A stretch of DNA of 64,000 nucleotides from JAPPHA01 sp964291635 (GTDB lineage Bacteria > Pseudomonadota > Alphaproteobacteria > Rhodobacterales > Rhodobacteraceae): the NCBI GenBank assembly GCA_964291635.2, contig OZ219894.1, positions 1 to 64,000 of the forward strand. Reading direction: 5' to 3'. The notes below the pieces were generated by a model. The model saw only the letters and a list, made by a program, of their open reading frames with translations, was not told where the DNA came from and did no database searches. Each line of letters opens with the position of its first letter. The first letter of the stretch is position 1. This document shows positions 9,008-18,182 of this stretch, one piece after another. A program made the translations under genes and the position numbers.

Positions 9008-9949
9008 TTGTCATCTGATAAGGAACATCCATTTCTTGCCCGCCGGATGGCGCGGTGTCCAGACGCGTTGGTGCAGCGTGCTGCAACTTCCCAGGCAAAG
9101 GTAACGGCAATCGCCGGTGCGGGCACCGGTCCTGCACTCGCTGCAGCAAGGGCGGGCGTCGATTCCGGGTTGATGGATCCGCTGTTCATCGGAAGAACCG
9201 GCGACATTGTCGCGAAAGCCGAAGCCATTGGATGGGACATATCGGAATACGGGATAGTTGACGCCGGATCCGAAGAGGAGGCGGCGGCGTTCGCCGTCGA
9301 CGCATGCCGGGACGGGACTGCGAGCGTGCTGATGAAGGGGCTCGTGCATTCCGACATCCTGTTGAAGGCGGTTCTCGACAGGAACAAGGGACTTCGTACG
9401 GGGGATCGCCTTGTTCATGTCTTCGTGCTGTTCCCGCCCGGAGGAGGAAGACCCCTCGCGATTTCTGATGCTGCCGTCAACGTCGCGCCCGACTTCGAAA
9501 CGCGAAAATCGGCAACCCGGAAAACCGTCGAGATATTGCATCGTCTTGGCGTCAAAAGACCCCGGATAGCGTTCCTCTCGGCGACCGAAATCCCGATCGC
9601 CTCGGTTCCGTCGTCAATGGAGGCCCGGTCCATGCGTGATTGGGCACGTGCCGAACTGCCCGACGCGGAATTCTCGGGGCCTCTTGCAACTGATCTCGCG
9701 CTTTCGCCTGAAGCGGCTAGAATCAAGAATATTCAGGTAGATCCGGTGGCCGGGCATGCGGATGGCATTATCGTTCCGGACATCGTGTCGGGAAATGCGC
9801 TGTACAAGGCGCTGGTCTATGTCGCCGGCGCCTGCGCCGGTGGAGTCGTCACGGGCGCATCCGCGCCCATACTCCTCACGAGCAGGGCAGACCCTCCGGA
9901 AGCACGTCTGGCGTCGCTTGCACTCGCGGTCATGATGGCCGAAAACTGA
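9008..9949 (+). CDS. pta: Phosphate acetyl/butyryltransferase
   Basis: Phosphotransacetylase family enzyme interconverting acetyl phosphate and acetyl-CoA (or butyryl equivalents). Family hallmarks are the early AGAGTGPALAAARAG segment, VLMKGLVHSDILLKAVLD in the middle, the SDAAVNVAPDFETR block, and the C-terminal GHADGIIVPDIVSGNALYK region that forms the active-site cleft. Start is TTG 9008 with GGGGA upstream, or ATG 9047 (MARCPD); the choice is uncertain. No acetate kinase is adjacent. Instead soeABC follows 140 bp downstream. In sulfonate degraders, Xsc splits sulfoacetaldehyde into acetyl phosphate and sulfite, which Pta and SoeABC would then process. Confidence 0.85.
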   Translation: MSSDKEHPFLARRMARCPDALVQRAATSQAKVTAIAGAGTGPALAAARAGVDSGLMDPLFIGRTGDIVAKAEAIGWDISEYGIVDAGSEEEAAAFAVDACRDGTASVLMKGLVHSDILLKAVLDRNKGLRTGDRLVHVFVLFPPGGGRPLAISDAAVNVAPDFETRKSATRKTVEILHRLGVKRPRIAFLSATEIPIASVPSSMEARSMRDWARAELPDAEFSGPLATDLALSPEAARIKNIQVDPVAGHADGIIVPDIVSGNALYKALVYVAGACAGGVVTGASAPILLTSRADPPEARLASLALAVMMAEN

Positions 9950-10089
9950 CGGAACAATGGAATTTTTTTCGTGATGGGCGACCCAAAATATCCGGAAACG
10001 CGCACGGATTTGCCGAGAACGACCCGAACGGGAAGTCTCGCGATGCCCCGGCGAAACAAGACACGTGCTGACGTCGAGGGTAGCCGGGC

Positions 10090-12912
10090 ATGAAGCATGC
10101 ACCCGACCTCTCGCCCCGTGTTTCGGACGAAATCCGGAAAACCACCTGCTACATGTGTGCGTGCCGTTGCGGCATCAACGTGCACCTGCTCGACGGCAAA
10201 GTGCGCTACATCGAGGGCAACAGGGATCATCCGGTCAACAGGGGAGTGCTGTGCGCTAAGGGGTCTGCCGGAATCATGCAGCATTATTCCCCTGCCAGGT
10301 TGCGGGCGCCCCTGTTGCGAACGGGCGAAAGGGGAGAAGGAAAGTTCCGCGAAATCTCCTGGGATGAAGCACTCGATATTGCGGTCAGCTGGCTTGAGCC
10401 GATCAGGCGGACTGCCCCGCAAAAGCTCGCTTTTTTCACCGGGCGGGATCAGTCCCAATCCTTGACCAGTTGGTGGGCGCAGCAGTTCGGGACCCCCAAC
10501 TATGCCGCCCATGGCGGTTTCTGCTCGGTCAACGTGGCAGCTGCCGGCATCTATACGCTCGGCGGATCGTTCTGGGAATTCGGCCAGCCTGATTGGGAAC
10601 GCACCCGCCTGTTCATGATTTTCGGGGTGGCAGAGGACCACGACAGCAATCCGATCAAGCTCGGAATCAGTCGCCTCAAGGAACGCGGCTCCCGCGTGAT
10701 CGCGGTCAATCCAGTCCGGACAGGATACAACGCCGTCGCCGATGACTGGGTGGGCATCACCCCGGGAACTGACGGATTGTTCGTCCTGTCGATCGTCCAC
10801 GTGCTGTTGAAAGCCGGCAAGATCGATCTTGATTACCTGTCCCGTTACACAAACGCCGCGTTCCTGGTTGATGCCGGGCCGGGCTCGACGAAGCGCGGCA
10901 TGTTCTTGCGCGACGCCGACGGGCGGGAACAGGTTCTTGATGTCAGGACCGGGAAACCGAAACCCTGGACGGCTGAAGGGGTCATTCCGAACCTGACCGG
11001 CGAGATAACCAAGAACGAAGTCCCGTACCAAACGGTCCTCCGGCTGATGGTCGGAAAATACCTTTCGGACAGGTACGCGCCCGAAACCGTTGCCGCGACC
11101 TGTGGCGTCAGCGCCGGGCGAATTCGCGGCATCGCCGCCGAACTGGCCGACGTTGCGTTCAACAACTCCATTACGATCGAACAGCCATGGGTGGACTGGA
11201 GAGGCGTACGTCACGAACGGATGACCGGACGCCCGGTGTCGTTTCATGCGATGCGCGGAATTTCCGCCCATTCGAATGGCTTCCAGACCTGCCGGGCGCT
11301 GCATCTCCTGCAAATTCTGCTTGGGTCAGTCGAGGTTCCCGGCGGATTCCGCTTCAAGCCGCCGTATCCCAAACCTTTCTCCGTGCACCCGTCACCCTGT
11401 GGACATCCGAGGCCCGGGAGTTCTCTTCCCGGTCCACACCTCGGATTTCCGAAGGGGCCCGAAGACCTGTGCATTGACCGTGACGGAAAGCCGACGCGTA
11501 TCGACAAGGCCTTTTCCTGGGAGAGTCCGTTGTCGGCGCACGGAATGATGCACATGGTCATTTCGAACGCCCATGCCGGCAGTCCCTACCCCATCGACAC
11601 GTTGTTTCTGTACATGGCCAATTTGGCGTGGAATTCGTCGATGAACCCCACGGGCGTCATGTCCATGCTGACAGACAGGGACGAGTCGGGAGAGTACCGG
11701 ATTCCGAGGCTGATCTGCGCGGACAGCTATTCTTCCGAGATGGTCGCGTTTGCGGACCTCGTCCTTCCCGATACCACCTACCTGGAACGCCACGACTGCA
11801 TTTCGTTGCTGGACCGGCCGATCTCCGAAGCCGATGCCGCGGGTGACGCCGTTCGATGGCCAGTCGTCGAACCCGACCGGGATGTCCGGTGTTTTCAGTC
11901 CGTGCTCCTGGAGCTTGGCGCGCGCCTTGGATTGCCCGGATTCATCGGAGACGACGGGACCGCCAAATACCGCGACTATGCGGATTACATCGTCAATCAC
12001 GAGCGCCGGCCGGGAATTGGCCCCCTGGCCGGGTTTCGCGATCCGCAAGGCACCGGCAAAGGGAGAGGCGCACCAAATCCCGAACAGATCGAAGCCTATA
12101 TTGCCAATGGCGGTTTCTGGCGCGATCCGGTCCCGGAAGCGGGCCACTACTACAAGCCCTGGAACCGGGACTACCTGGACTGGGCGGTCTCACTCGGCCT
12201 CCTGGACAGCCCGCGGCCGTACGTCTTCAACCTGTACCTGGAAGTCCTGCAGAAATTCCGGCTTGCCGCAGAAGGATTTGGCGAACTCCAACCACCTGAC
12301 AGGCTTCGCGACGGCCTGGCCGCGGCGATGGATCCTTTACCGGTCTGGTGGAACCCGGACGGCAAACCATCCGAAAGCACCGATGAGACCTCAGAATTCC
12401 CGTTGCACGCACTGACCCAAAGGCCCCCCGCAATGTATCACAGTTGGGGGAGCCAGAACGCGTGGTTGCGCCAGATACACGGAGTCAATCCACTCTACGT
12501 CCCCACGTCCGTGTGGGACGAACATGGTTTCGAGGACGGAGACTGGGCTTATGTCGAATCTCCCCACGGCCGCATTCGGGTACCTGTCGCCCGCATGGAC
12601 GCACTCAACCCCCATACCGTCTGGACATGGAACGCGATTGGCAAGCGCAGCGGGGCATGGGCGTTGCACAGGAATGCGCCCGAGTCGTCCCGTGGTTTCC
12701 TGTTGAACCACCTGATAAGCGAGTTGCACCCGCCCAAGGGTGACGGATTCCGCTGGTCCAACAGCGATCCGATCACCGGCCAGGCGGCATGGTTCGATCT
12801 TCGTGTCCGGATACGAAAGGCTCCGGGGGATGGACCTGCGGAACCGGCTGTTCCGGCACAGTCCTCGCCGGTCGATCCGGGGCCGGACGTGCTTCGGTTT
12901 GGCTGGGACTGA
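10090..12912 (+). CDS. soeA: Sulfite dehydrogenase molybdopterin subunit SoeA
   Basis: Large catalytic subunit (940 aa) of a complex iron-sulfur molybdoenzyme. An N-terminal [4Fe-4S] site is formed by C20, C23, C27 and C55. It is followed by a sequence very like Allochromatium SoeA as I recall it: KGSAGIMQHYSPARL, GRDQSQSL and FGVAEDHDSNPIK. There is no twin-arginine signal, which fits the cytoplasm-facing orientation of SoeABC rather than periplasmic PsrA/PhsA enzymes. It oxidises sulfite to sulfate and passes electrons through SoeB and SoeC to quinone. soeB begins 2 bp after the stop. Polysulfide or thiosulfate reductase activity is less likely given these motifs. Confidence 0.9.
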   Translation: MKHAPDLSPRVSDEIRKTTCYMCACRCGINVHLLDGKVRYIEGNRDHPVNRGVLCAKGSAGIMQHYSPARLRAPLLRTGERGEGKFREISWDEALDIAVSWLEPIRRTAPQKLAFFTGRDQSQSLTSWWAQQFGTPNYAAHGGFCSVNVAAAGIYTLGGSFWEFGQPDWERTRLFMIFGVAEDHDSNPIKLGISRLKERGSRVIAVNPVRTGYNAVADDWVGITPGTDGLFVLSIVHVLLKAGKIDLDYLSRYTNAAFLVDAGPGSTKRGMFLRDADGREQVLDVRTGKPKPWTAEGVIPNLTGEITKNEVPYQTVLRLMVGKYLSDRYAPETVAATCGVSAGRIRGIAAELADVAFNNSITIEQPWVDWRGVRHERMTGRPVSFHAMRGISAHSNGFQTCRALHLLQILLGSVEVPGGFRFKPPYPKPFSVHPSPCGHPRPGSSLPGPHLGFPKGPEDLCIDRDGKPTRIDKAFSWESPLSAHGMMHMVISNAHAGSPYPIDTLFLYMANLAWNSSMNPTGVMSMLTDRDESGEYRIPRLICADSYSSEMVAFADLVLPDTTYLERHDCISLLDRPISEADAAGDAVRWPVVEPDRDVRCFQSVLLELGARLGLPGFIGDDGTAKYRDYADYIVNHERRPGIGPLAGFRDPQGTGKGRGAPNPEQIEAYIANGGFWRDPVPEAGHYYKPWNRDYLDWAVSLGLLDSPRPYVFNLYLEVLQKFRLAAEGFGELQPPDRLRDGLAAAMDPLPVWWNPDGKPSESTDETSEFPLHALTQRPPAMYHSWGSQNAWLRQIHGVNPLYVPTSVWDEHGFEDGDWAYVESPHGRIRVPVARMDALNPHTVWTWNAIGKRSGAWALHRNAPESSRGFLLNHLISELHPPKGDGFRWSNSDPITGQAAWFDLRVRIRKAPGDGPAEPAVPAQSSPVDPGPDVLRFGWD

Positions 12913-12914
12913 CG

Positions 12915-13703
12915 ATGACCGACCTGCCCCAGGATACGGACCGGCGCCTTGGCCTCGTCATCGACCTCGATATCTGCGTCGGGTGCCACGCGTGCGTCAT
13001 CAGTTGCAAGGGCTGGAACACGACCGCATACGGAGCTCCGCTTGCCGATACGGATCCGTATGGCCCCGACCCTTCGGGCACGTTTCTCAATCGAATCCAC
13101 ACGTTCGAGGTCCTGCCGGACGACGGACCGCCGTCGGTGGTCCACTTTCCGAAATCGTGCCTTCATTGTGACGACGCCCCCTGCGTGACGGTCTGCCCGA
13201 CGGGCGCGAGCTACAAGCGAACCGAAGACGGCATCGTGCTTGTCAATGAAGACGACTGCATCGGCTGCGGGCTCTGTGCCTGGGCGTGTCCTTACGGTGC
13301 GCGTGAACTGGATCCCTCCGCCGGTATCATGAAAAAGTGCACGCTGTGCGTAGACCGGATTTACAATGACAACCTGCCGGAGGAGGACCGCGAACCGGCC
13401 TGCGTCAGAAGCTGCCCGGCCAACGCACGGCACTTTGGCGATTTTTCGGACCCGGACAGTTCCGTCTCCAGGATAACCCGAGAGCGGAACGGTCTTGACC
13501 TGATGCCCGAACAGGGCACGCGGCCTGTCAACAAGTACCTGCCTCCGAGAGACCTGGGCTCGCGATCGGGCAATACCGGTGACGGCGATATGGTCACTGC
13601 CTCTGACGGCTCGATCGATGTGCTTGCCCCCCTGCTCGAGCCGGTTGCTGAATCGCCTTCGGGCCTGCTCGGCTGGATAGACCGCACGCTCTCGCGATTC
13701 TGA
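12915..13703 (+). CDS. soeB: Sulfite dehydrogenase iron-sulfur subunit SoeB
   Basis: Electron-transfer subunit with four ferredoxin-type [4Fe-4S] binding groups visible in order: CVGCHACVISCKGWN, CLHCDDAPCVTVCPTG, CIGCGLCAWACPYG, and the split group KKCTLC...EPACVRSCPANA. It belongs to the DmsB/PsrB/NrfC family, 262 aa, with a Gly/Asp-rich C-terminal tail. ATG 12915 lies 2 bp after the soeA stop. The stop overlaps the soeC start (TGATG), so the three genes form one operon with tight translational coupling. Confidence 0.92.
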   Translation: MTDLPQDTDRRLGLVIDLDICVGCHACVISCKGWNTTAYGAPLADTDPYGPDPSGTFLNRIHTFEVLPDDGPPSVVHFPKSCLHCDDAPCVTVCPTGASYKRTEDGIVLVNEDDCIGCGLCAWACPYGARELDPSAGIMKKCTLCVDRIYNDNLPEEDREPACVRSCPANARHFGDFSDPDSSVSRITRERNGLDLMPEQGTRPVNKYLPPRDLGSRSGNTGDGDMVTASDGSIDVLAPLLEPVAESPSGLLGWIDRTLSRF

Positions 13704-14596
13704 TGCACCCGGCGCCGTCGATCATACTGTTCACCTCGATCTCCGGACTGGGATTCGGCCTCCTGGGAATGCTTTGCCTCGGTTTTCCGGCAGTCGCCGG
13801 GCGGGAGGCGTTTCTCTGGTTCCTTGCTGGTTATGTTCTTGCCGGTGGAGGTCTGTCACTGTCGCTGTTTCATCTTGGTCAGCCAACGCGTGCCCTCAAG
13901 GCGTTTACCCAGTGGAGATCGTCGTGGCTTAGCCGCGAAGCCGTGGTTTCAATCCTGACTCTGGCGGTAACCGGCATCCAGGCTTTGCTGATCATGTTTT
14001 CGAGCGGAAATTCCGTCCTTGGCGTTGCGGCGTCGGCATTGTGCTTCGCCACGGTTTTCTGCACCGCGATGATCTACGCGCAGTTGAAGACCGTACCGCG
14101 ATGGAACCATCCCCTGACCCCCGTCCAGTTCCTGGCGTTCGCGATCGCGGGCGGTACGCTGCTCGCGGGCGAAGACCAGGCCGCGATGGCGGCCCTGGCG
14201 ATCCTGGCGTGCGTCCAGATGGCGTCGTGGCTGATCGGAGATCAACGGATTCTGAAATCCGGCTCGACCGTCGAATCTGCGACCCGGCTCGGCGGTCCCG
14301 GAATTCGATCCGTGCGATTGCTGGAACCGCCCCATACGGGCGGGAATTACCTGACCAGGGAGATGGTTTTCGTCGTCGGGCGACGCCACTCGAGAGTCAT
14401 CAGGTCGATCTCGATCGCCAGTATCGGAATCCTGCCGCTGTTTCTCCTCGCCCTGCCCCTCGAAGGCGCCTGGGGCAGGCCGCTGATTGTGGCTCTCCAC
14501 ATCAACGGCGTCCTGCTGTCGCGCTGGCTCTTTTTTGCCGAAGCGGAACATGTCGTGGGTCTCTATTACGGAAAACATGGCCGCGTGAGGCGATAG
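13703..14596 (+). CDS. soeC: Sulfite dehydrogenase membrane anchor SoeC
   Basis: DmsC/NrfD-like integral membrane subunit (297 aa) with about eight hydrophobic helices, expected to anchor SoeAB to the cytoplasmic face and reduce quinone. Typical segments are LFHLGQPTRALKAF after helix 2, QWRSSWLSREAV and LREMVF-like TREMVFVVGRRH. The ATG overlaps the soeB stop. It is last in the soe operon; no accessory chaperone gene follows. Confidence 0.9.
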   Translation: MHPAPSIILFTSISGLGFGLLGMLCLGFPAVAGREAFLWFLAGYVLAGGGLSLSLFHLGQPTRALKAFTQWRSSWLSREAVVSILTLAVTGIQALLIMFSSGNSVLGVAASALCFATVFCTAMIYAQLKTVPRWNHPLTPVQFLAFAIAGGTLLAGEDQAAMAALAILACVQMASWLIGDQRILKSGSTVESATRLGGPGIRSVRLLEPPHTGGNYLTREMVFVVGRRHSRVIRSISIASIGILPLFLLALPLEGAWGRPLIVALHINGVLLSRWLFFAEAEHVVGLYYGKHGRVRR

Positions 14597-14736
14597 ACCG
14601 GGATTCAATCGCCCAATTCCGCACCGGGACCGCGTCGGAATGTCTCTGCCGCCAACTGGCCGTGAATCCCTGAACGAGGACATCGAATCATCGCCTGGCC
14701 AGCGAAACGAGCTTCCCGCTAACTCCTTCACCGTGG

Positions 14737-14961
14737 GTGCCGCCTGTCCATTGGAGCGAGCGCGAGCCTTTCGCCCCATTGACGCCACCCGACGGACGTG
14801 ATCTTCGGGAACGCATGGCCGGTCTGTTCCGGGAAGTGCCGCCCGGCGAACGAGGTCGCGGACTTGTCGTCGTGACTGAACGGCATTTGCACGCGACGTT
14901 CGGCAAATCGAACGCGGACGGAGGACATCCACCATGGTTCCCGCTTACAAGCACGCCCTGA
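14737..14961 (+). CDS. Possible small protein between soeC and SDR gene
   Basis: Open frame of up to 74 codons starting at GTG 14737, with protein-like composition in SEREPFAPLTPPDGRDLRER and an ERMAGLFREVPPGERGRG amphipathic stretch. It overlaps the start of the next gene by 28 bp. No family recognised and no clear Shine-Dalgarno sequence. Another frame from 14640 (53 codons) competes. The rest of 14597-14736 holds nothing recognisable. Confidence 0.25.
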   Translation: MPPVHWSEREPFAPLTPPDGRDLRERMAGLFREVPPGERGRGLVVVTERHLHATFGKSNADGGHPPWFPLTSTP

Positions 14962-15635
14962 TCGTCGGTACCGGTTCCGGGCTCTCGGCGTCCCTCGCCC
15001 GCGCGTTCTCGGGGGAGGAAATAAAGCTGACACTCGCCGCGCGCGGCATCGATGACCTGGAAGACCTTTGTTCGGAAACCGGCGCCACGGCGAAGACATG
15101 CAATGTCCTGTCGGAAACAGACGTTGACGCGTTATTCAGCGGCTTCGAAAACGGTGAACCGGATGTGGTGGTCTTCAATCCAAGCGCCAGGGTACGGGGG
15201 CCGATAACCCAAATCGACCGCGGGGAGGTCAAGCGGACCGTCCTGACCAGCGCCTACGGGGGCTTCCTGGTTGCCCAGGCCGCGGCACGGCGCATGCTTC
15301 CGAATCGGCATGGGGCAATCCTGTTTACCGGTGCTTCGGCCAGCGTAAAAGGCTATGTCCATTCTGCAGCGTTCGCCATGGCCAAGTTTGCTCTGCGCGG
15401 TCTCGCCCAGAGCATGGCGCGCGAGCTGCATCCCGAGGGCATACATGTCGGCCATTTCATCATCGACGGCGGAATCCGGAATCCCATGCGGCCGGAACGG
15501 ATCGAGAAGGAGGGCAGGCCCGACAGCATGCTCGATCCCGATGCGATCGCTCGCAGCTACCTGCATTTCCTCAAACAGGACCGCAGTGCATGGGCCTGGG
15601 AAATCGAACTCCGGCCGTGGGTCGAGAACTTCTGA
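14934..15635 (+). CDS. Short-chain dehydrogenase/reductase with Tyr-to-Phe active site
   Basis: Rossmann-fold SDR family protein of 233 aa. The cofactor loop is VGTGSGLSASLARAF near the N-terminus, the NNAG-equivalent is FNPSAR, and the catalytic Ser strand is ILFTGASASVKG. The YxxxK motif reads FAMAK (in AAFAMAKFALRG), so the usual catalytic Tyr is Phe while Lys is kept. SDR members with this change are often non-classical and may act in glutathione- or metabolite-linked roles or be inactive. ATG 14934 has GGAGG nine bases upstream. Not obviously tied to soeABC. Confidence 0.82.
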   Translation: MVPAYKHALIVGTGSGLSASLARAFSGEEIKLTLAARGIDDLEDLCSETGATAKTCNVLSETDVDALFSGFENGEPDVVVFNPSARVRGPITQIDRGEVKRTVLTSAYGGFLVAQAAARRMLPNRHGAILFTGASASVKGYVHSAAFAMAKFALRGLAQSMARELHPEGIHVGHFIIDGGIRNPMRPERIEKEGRPDSMLDPDAIARSYLHFLKQDRSAWAWEIELRPWVENF

Positions 15636-15805
15636 CCACGAATGACCCGGGCGTCCTCGTCGCGGGATCACGTCCTGTGGCGCGTTTGGGAAACCATCGA
15701 CCCGCGCCGGTATTTCTGTCGTGATCCCAGGACAGAAAAGCTGATGCAGATATCGCGACGGACCCGTCGGATCCTGTGCCTCACGCCTGCCACCGGCGCA
15801 ATTGC

Positions 15806-16720
15806 TCACAGTAGCACGATGAACAGAACGCTGATCAGGACGAGGACGATTCCAGCGATTTCCCGGAACGTGCTACGCTCCCTGAAGACCAGGTATGACC
15901 CCGCAAAGGTAAACACCAACTCGATCTGCCCCAGCGCCTTGACGTAAGCGGCATGCTGCAACGCGAAGGCGACAAACCAGCACAGGCTTCCCAAGATACT
16001 CGTCAGCCCAACCAGGCCGGAAACCCGCCATGTAGCAAGGACACGCGTAATTTGACCAGGCTGGCGAAAGCGCAAATATATTACCATGACAACTGACTGA
16101 AATGCCGTCACAAGCGCAAGCGTCAGTGAGGCACGCAGCAGCGCGTCACCTTCGCCAAGCGCAAGGGTCGCCCCCCGGTATCCGATTGCCGAGACTCCAA
16201 ACAATGCACCTGACGCCAGGCCGTAGCCTGTTGCCCGGTTGAAGACAGCGTTGACGCGCAAGACCGATGCCGGGGTCAGGCTTGCTGTAGGTGCGTCTGC
16301 CATCAGGACGACGCCAACCAGGCCGATCAGTATGGCGAAGAGACCAAAGGCGGAAACACCTTCACCGAGAATCAGGAGAGACAGGATGGCCGTTTGAACG
16401 GTTTCGGTCTTCTTGAACCCGATTCCGACGGCGAAGTTACGTTCCGAAAAGAGCGCCACGACGCAACTCGTCGCAATGATCTGTGCAAGCCCGCCGACAC
16501 AGGCGAATGCGAGAAACTCAAGGCCGATCGGGGGAATCCGCCGCTCCGGGACGGCAAGGAGGCCTGCAAGAAGAATGGCGGCAAGCGGCGCCCCGTAAAG
16601 AAAGCGGGCAAACGTCGCGCCCCCCGCGGAGAGGCTCGTGTCCTTGAGCACCTTTTGCAGCATGAACCTGAGGTTCTGAAAAAATGCCGCTGCGATCGTG
16701 ATCGGAATCCAGGGGTCCAT
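15806..16720 (-). CDS. EamA/DMT-family transporter
   Basis: Drug/metabolite transporter superfamily permease (304 aa) with about ten hydrophobic helices arranged as two EamA repeats. The C-terminal repeat contains ALGQIELVFTFAGSYLVFRE, the conserved helix-9/10 motif. It would export or exchange small metabolites; substrate unknown. ATG 16720 gives MDPWIPITIAAAFFQN, a normal start for the family. It is transcribed away from the SDR gene's downstream side, converging with it across 170 bp. Confidence 0.85.
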   Translation of the reverse strand: MDPWIPITIAAAFFQNLRFMLQKVLKDTSLSAGGATFARFLYGAPLAAILLAGLLAVPERRIPPIGLEFLAFACVGGLAQIIATSCVVALFSERNFAVGIGFKKTETVQTAILSLLILGEGVSAFGLFAILIGLVGVVLMADAPTASLTPASVLRVNAVFNRATGYGLASGALFGVSAIGYRGATLALGEGDALLRASLTLALVTAFQSVVMVIYLRFRQPGQITRVLATWRVSGLVGLTSILGSLCWFVAFALQHAAYVKALGQIELVFTFAGSYLVFRERSTFREIAGIVLVLISVLFIVLL

Positions 16721-17710
16721 GCGACGGTGATGGCATGACCTTGTGTTCGCGTCGAGGCGAATAGCGTTGGACAGAACTCCTGTACCAGATTCGCTTCGGC
16801 TCGTTTACGCCCCCGGGGAGGCTCGCCGGCCCGCCCGTAACACGGAAGCGGCATCGTACTCGTACCCTTTGGCGCCGCGTTGGCTCCGTGAAGTTCGAAT
16901 GTGAATCGAACAGGAATACTGCGAACCGTGATGAACCGGGTATCCATTTCAATGAGGCTCCAGCCCTGTCGGATGGTCCCTGCTTCATCAAAGCCCCGGC
17001 GAACGCTTCGGACGGGTCACGCTGTCTGACCATGGGTACGACTGGTACGAGGAATCGAACGGCATCTGATTTTCGCCGCGAGAATCATCTCCGTCCGTCG
17101 TGCCATGAAACAGGGGGTGGAGCATTTTAAGGCAACAGAGTTCGGCGCGCGCCTCGACGCGGGCGACGACGTATTCGCACTTGTCCATTGGTCAAAAGCC
17201 CGGCACCACTCGACAGACCCTCATCAGTATGTGGATCGCCGAGCGACCACAACGACCTCCGGGTAACGCCCGTGGCACGATGACGCAGGGCGACCGCGCA
17301 GTGGCACCGGAGCGCCAATTGACAGCCGGCACGACGCGAACGGGTTCGCTCCGTCTCCATGAATAATCCTGAGTATATCCGCCGCGACCGGATCCGGTGC
17401 ACGATTGCGCGGACCGATGATGCCGCTGTTTTCGAAATTTGGAGGTCTGGGCATGCCTGACACCATCCCTTTCGCTGACGAGGGCGGCTCATGACCAAGT
17501 CCAACTGGTTGTCCGGGACTTGCCGGTCCAGTATCGCTGTCGAGGTTCCCGGATTGTCCGGATCGAACCCTGAACTCGCCGGGTGTTGGCAAATGACCGC
17601 AGAATCAAGCAGTTGACCAATCCGCCGCCATATTGTCCTATACACACCGGACAGAGTGGTCATATATTTGCCGCCCGGATTCAAACCAAAGACAATTCAA
17701 GGATTCTGTC
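16721..17710. other. Long gene-poor region upstream of nrdR
   Basis: 990 bp without a convincing gene. Near 17491, one base added after ATGACC would open MTQVQLVVRDLPVQ, which resembles the N-terminus of a FitA-type antitoxin, so a decayed toxin-antitoxin fragment is possible. The frames at 16888-17188 and 17127-17684 have no family resemblance. A GGTACGAGGAATCGAAC string at about 17045 looks T-loop-like but does not fold into a tRNA. Confidence 0.4.
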
Positions 17711-18169
17711 ATGCGATGCCCGTTTTGTGGTGCCTCCGAAACCCAGGTCAAGGACTCACGCCCCGCCGAAAACCAGAACGCCATCCGTCGACGAAGGCTG
17801 TGCGTGTCGTGCGGTGGCCGATACACGACGTATGAACGCATCCAGTTGCGTGACCTCGTGGTTATCAAAAAGAACGGGAGACGCGAGGAATTCGACCGCG
17901 ACAAACTTGAACGTTCCTTGCGAATTGCCATGCGCAAACGATCAATCGAACCGGAGCGCGTCAACCAGATGATCAACGGAATCCTGAGACGCCTTGAAAG
18001 CGGGGGAGACAACAACATCCGGTCGGAAACCATAGGAACGGTCGCAATGGACGCACTCGCTCGCATCGATACGGTCGCCTATGTACGATTTGCGAGCGTC
18101 TACATGGATTTCCAGGGCGCCGATGACTTCGAGGATTTTGTCACCGCCTTGCGCCCGACCGAGGATTGA
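17711..18169 (+). CDS. nrdR: Transcriptional repressor NrdR
   Basis: Zinc-ribbon/ATP-cone regulator of ribonucleotide reductase genes, 152 aa. The N-terminal zinc ribbon is MRCPFCGASET with the second pair in RRLCVSCGGRYTTYE. The ATP-cone follows at about residues 48-138 (VIKKNGRREEFDRDKL). It senses dATP/ATP and binds NrdR boxes upstream of nrd genes. ATG 17711 is the family start. ribD follows 13 bp downstream, the common nrdR-ribD linkage in alphaproteobacteria. Confidence 0.96.
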   Translation: MRCPFCGASETQVKDSRPAENQNAIRRRRLCVSCGGRYTTYERIQLRDLVVIKKNGRREEFDRDKLERSLRIAMRKRSIEPERVNQMINGILRRLESGGDNNIRSETIGTVAMDALARIDTVAYVRFASVYMDFQGADDFEDFVTALRPTED

Positions 18170-18182
18170 CCATTCACCGGCC

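Noticed and set aside
12549..13433. Long antisense frame across soeA/soeB
   Set aside because: Shadow ORF of GC-rich genes with no family sequence.
17041..17070. tRNA-like T-loop sequence
   Set aside because: GGTACGAGGAATCGAAC lacks pairing arms, D-loop and acceptor on either strand.
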